Assembly: GCA_020851835.1 (NCBI GenBank)
Contig: JADZBZ010000297.1
Location: 1 to 14,968, forward strand
Direction of reading: 5' to 3'
Source: Acidobacteriota bacterium
GTDB taxonomy: Bacteria > Acidobacteriota > Vicinamibacteria > Vicinamibacterales > UBA2999
DNA length: 14,968 nucleotides
Shown here piece after piece: positions 12,553 to 14,968 of this stretch. Within the stretch, counting starts at the first letter, position 1; each line of letters starts with the position of its first letter. A program made the translations under genes and the position numbers. The notes under the pieces are model-generated. The model made no database searches. It saw only the letters and a program-made list of their open reading frames with translations, and was not told where the DNA came from.

Positions 12553-14968
12553 GTGACCGCTGACCGTTCGCAGCCGCTCGAAGTGTGGAAATTCGGAGGC
12601 GCATCGCTGGCCGACGGCCAGGCGATTCGCCGCGCAGCGGCGCGCATTGCCGCCCACCAGGGGCCGCTGGTTCTCGTGGCCTCGGCGTTGGGCGGCATCA
12701 CGGATCTGCTGCTGGAGGGCGCCACCCACGCGGTCGAGGGTCGAGCCGACGCGGCGGCCCGCGTGGCGTCGGTCTTTCGCGACCGGCATCGCACGGCGGC
12801 TGCCGTGGCCATCGGCCGGGGCCGGGCGCTCGCCGCCGTGCACAAGGCCATCGACGCGTCGGCCGAGGAGTACCGGGAGCTGTGCCGGGCCGTGGCGGTG
12901 CTGCGGCACATCGAGCCGCGCACGCGGGATGCGCTGGTGGCGCGCGGGGAACGGCTCGCCGCGTCACTGCTCTCGGCCGCGCTCGTCGTCGCCGGGCGCC
13001 CGGCGACGTTGGTAGACGCTCTCGATCTCGTCCACACCGACGACGTGCATGGCGGCGCCGTACCCTTGCTGGCCGAAACCACTCGGCTGGCCTCGCGTGT
13101 GCTCAAGCCTCTCTTGACCAAGGGCCTGGTACCGGTCGTGCCGGGCTTCATCGGCCGCGCGCCCGACGGCAGTGTGGCCACGCTCGGCCGGGGCGGCTCG
13201 GACCTCACCGCCACGCTGCTGGGCCGCGGGCTGGGTGCCCGCCGCGTCGTGCTCTGGAAGGACGTACCCGGCATCCTGACCGCCGACCCCAAACTCGTCA
13301 CCGATGCGCGACTCATACCGGAACTGCACCACCAGGAGGCCGCCGAAGTGGCCCACTACGGTGCCAAGGTCCTCCACCCGCGCGCTCTCATTCCCATCGC
13401 CGGCACGCGCATCGTGCTGCACGTGCGGTCCTTCGTCCATCCCGACCGTCCCGGCACCGAAGTGTCGGCGCGGCACGTGCTGCCCGGCTATCCGGTGAAG
13501 GCGCTCGCCATTCTGCCGGGCCAGGCGGTGGTGACCGTCGCGGGCAAAGGCATGGTGGGCGTGCACGGCATTGCGGCCCGCACCTTCGCGGCCGTCGATG
13601 CGGAGCGGCTATCCGTTTCGACGATTTTCCAGGGGTCGTCGGAGAGCTCAATCGGCTTCACGGTTCCGGCCGCCGAGGCCGACCGCGCCGTGAAGAGCGT
13701 GAGCCGCGCCTTCCGCCACGAGATCGACACGGGCGTCATCGACGGCGTCTCCGCGCGCAAGGGCGTCGCCGTCATCGCGGTGGTGGGCGAAGGCATGGCG
13801 GGCACGCCTGGCATTGCCGCCCGCGTATTCTCGGCGCTCGAGAGCGGCGGCATCAACATCGTCGCCATCGCCCAGGGATCGTCCGAGCGCAACATCTCGT
13901 TCGTCGTGGCGGGCGACGATGCGGCGGAGGCGGCCAGGCGGGTGCACGCGGCCTTCCAATTGTCGAAGATCGGGGGCGGCCGGGCGAAGGCCGTCTCGCA
14001 CACCGATGTGGTGCTGCTGGGATTCGGACGCGTCGGCCGGGCCCTCGCCGATCAAATCGCGGCGCTCGACGGGCGCCGCCTCGTGCGCATCGTCGGGCTG
14101 CTGGATCGCTCCGGTTACGTCTTCGACGCACGCGGCCTGTCGCGCTCGCGCCTGCTGAAGCTCGCGCGGCTGAAGGACGCCGGTCAGTTGCTGGCCGATC
14201 TCGGGGGCACGCGGGCCACGGCGTCGGAGGGTCTGGCCATGATGGCCGGCCACGCCGTGTCGCGGCCCATCGTGGTGGACGTCACGAGCGAAGAAACCGG
14301 CGACATGCTGCTGGCCGCCACCCAGGCCGGCTTCGACCTCGTGCTAGCCAACAAGAAGCCGCTCGCGGTGCCGTGGGAAGGCTACGCGCGCCTGATGGCG
14401 GCCGTGGCGAGCGGGGGCCGGCAGATCCGCTACGAGGCCACGGTGGGAGCGGGGCTGCCGATCATCGACACCTTCAACAAGCTGGACGAAACCGGCGACC
14501 GCGTCCTGCGCATCGACGGCTGCGTCAGCGGCACGTTGATGTTCGTGCTGTCGGAGGTGTCCGCCGGCCGGCCATTCTCGAAGGCCGTCGTCGAGGCCGT
14601 GGCGCGCGGTTACGCCGAGCCCGACCCGCGAGAGGATCTGTCTGGGCAGGATGCGGCGCGCAAGGGGTTGATCCTGGCGCGGATGCTCGGCTACCGAGGG
14701 CCGGCCGCCGCTGCCGACAACCTCGTACCGGAGTCGATGCGCGGGCTGCCGCTCGACGCTTTCATGGAGCAACTGCCGTCGCTCGACGCCTCCTGGCGCG
14801 AGCGCGTCGAAGCCGAGCGGGCCAAGGGCCGCGTGCTGCGCTACGTCGTGAGCGCCACGTCACGCGGGGCGACGGCGAAGCTCGTGGCCGTGCCGGCCTC
14901 CAGCCCCATGGGCGCGGCCACCGGCACGCGCAACATCATCACCTTCGTGTCGCGCCGCTACCGCGACG
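12553..14968 (+). CDS. thrA: Bifunctional aspartokinase/homoserine dehydrogenase (partial, C-terminus missing)
   Basis: The fused enzyme catalyses the first and third steps of the aspartate pathway towards threonine and methionine: aspartate phosphorylation and aspartate-semialdehyde reduction to homoserine. About 805 residues are visible. The N-terminal kinase has KFGGAS (13-18), GRGGSD (212-217), LWKDVPGILTADP (K236) and AHYGAKVLHPRAL. Two ACT regulatory domains follow (about 316-390 and 403-465), each with a G-x-G-M-x-G-x-x-GIAAR pattern, the usual site of amino-acid feedback inhibition. The dehydrogenase starts with the nucleotide-binding GFGRVG (from about 489), then LANKKP (598-603), EATVGAGLP (from 628) and EPDPREDLSGQDAARK (from 689), whose D700 and K704 match the catalytic D-x-x-x-K. 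E. coli ThrA has 820 residues, so only about 30 at the C-terminus are cut by the right edge. The GTG start has a strong AGGAG. Transcription diverges from pel, and no functional link is evident. Confidence 0.97.
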   Translation, partial: MTADRSQPLEVWKFGGASLADGQAIRRAAARIAAHQGPLVLVASALGGITDLLLEGATHAVEGRADAAARVASVFRDRHRTAAAVAIGRGRALAAVHKAIDASAEEYRELCRAVAVLRHIEPRTRDALVARGERLAASLLSAALVVAGRPATLVDALDLVHTDDVHGGAVPLLAETTRLASRVLKPLLTKGLVPVVPGFIGRAPDGSVATLGRGGSDLTATLLGRGLGARRVVLWKDVPGILTADPKLVTDARLIPELHHQEAAEVAHYGAKVLHPRALIPIAGTRIVLHVRSFVHPDRPGTEVSARHVLPGYPVKALAILPGQAVVTVAGKGMVGVHGIAARTFAAVDAERLSVSTIFQGSSESSIGFTVPAAEADRAVKSVSRAFRHEIDTGVIDGVSARKGVAVIAVVGEGMAGTPGIAARVFSALESGGINIVAIAQGSSERNISFVVAGDDAAEAARRVHAAFQLSKIGGGRAKAVSHTDVVLLGFGRVGRALADQIAALDGRRLVRIVGLLDRSGYVFDARGLSRSRLLKLARLKDAGQLLADLGGTRATASEGLAMMAGHAVSRPIVVDVTSEETGDMLLAATQAGFDLVLANKKPLAVPWEGYARLMAAVASGGRQIRYEATVGAGLPIIDTFNKLDETGDRVLRIDGCVSGTLMFVLSEVSAGRPFSKAVVEAVARGYAEPDPREDLSGQDAARKGLILARMLGYRGPAAAADNLVPESMRGLPLDAFMEQLPSLDASWRERVEAERAKGRVLRYVVSATSRGATAKLVAVPASSPMGAATGTRNIITFVSRRYRD

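Overview
The window is very GC-rich and gene-dense. It holds one long minus-strand operon that I read as a Pel exopolysaccharide (partially de-N-acetylated, galactosamine-rich polysaccharide) biosynthesis and export locus. A bifunctional aspartokinase/homoserine dehydrogenase gene is transcribed divergently from it at the right-hand edge. The outer-membrane porin-type PelB shows that the host is a diderm. GC content, codon use and gene style would fit Acidobacteriota (Vicinamibacteria-like) or a similar high-GC environmental diderm, but this assignment is inference and weakly supported.

Minus-strand order from the promoter side: a secreted GH114/GH166-type Pel hydrolase (11491-12354); a secreted protein with the PelA Rossmann-like and polysaccharide deacetylase regions (9224-11494); PelB, a TPR scaffold with a C-terminal beta-barrel (4930-9237); PelD, the c-di-GMP receptor (3494-4927); PelE (2439-3497); PelF, the glycosyltransferase (946-2442); and PelG, the MOP-family membrane protein, cut off by the left edge (1-944). 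Adjacent genes overlap by 4 or 14 nt or are separated by 1-2 nt. This implies one transcript with translational coupling.

The genes work as one machine. PelD binds c-di-GMP and switches on the inner-membrane synthase PelD/E/F/G. PelF polymerises the sugar nucleotide in the cytosol and PelG carries the polymer across the inner membrane. The two PelA-derived proteins deacetylate and cleave the polymer in the periplasm. The PelB TPR domain guides it to the PelB outer-membrane barrel.

Two departures from the Pseudomonas aeruginosa pelABCDEFG layout stand out. PelA is split into two genes, each with its own signal peptide. No pelC lies between pelB and pelD, which are 2 nt apart.

On the plus strand, thrA (12553 to the right edge) encodes a fused aspartokinase, two ACT domains and homoserine dehydrogenase, lacking only its last few dozen residues. 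The 198-bp divergent intergenic region (12355-12552) must carry both promoters. It contains a perfect 6-bp inverted repeat close to the first pel gene. I see no RNA genes, mobile elements, CRISPR arrays or tandem repeats. No stretch over 300 bp lacks a gene.
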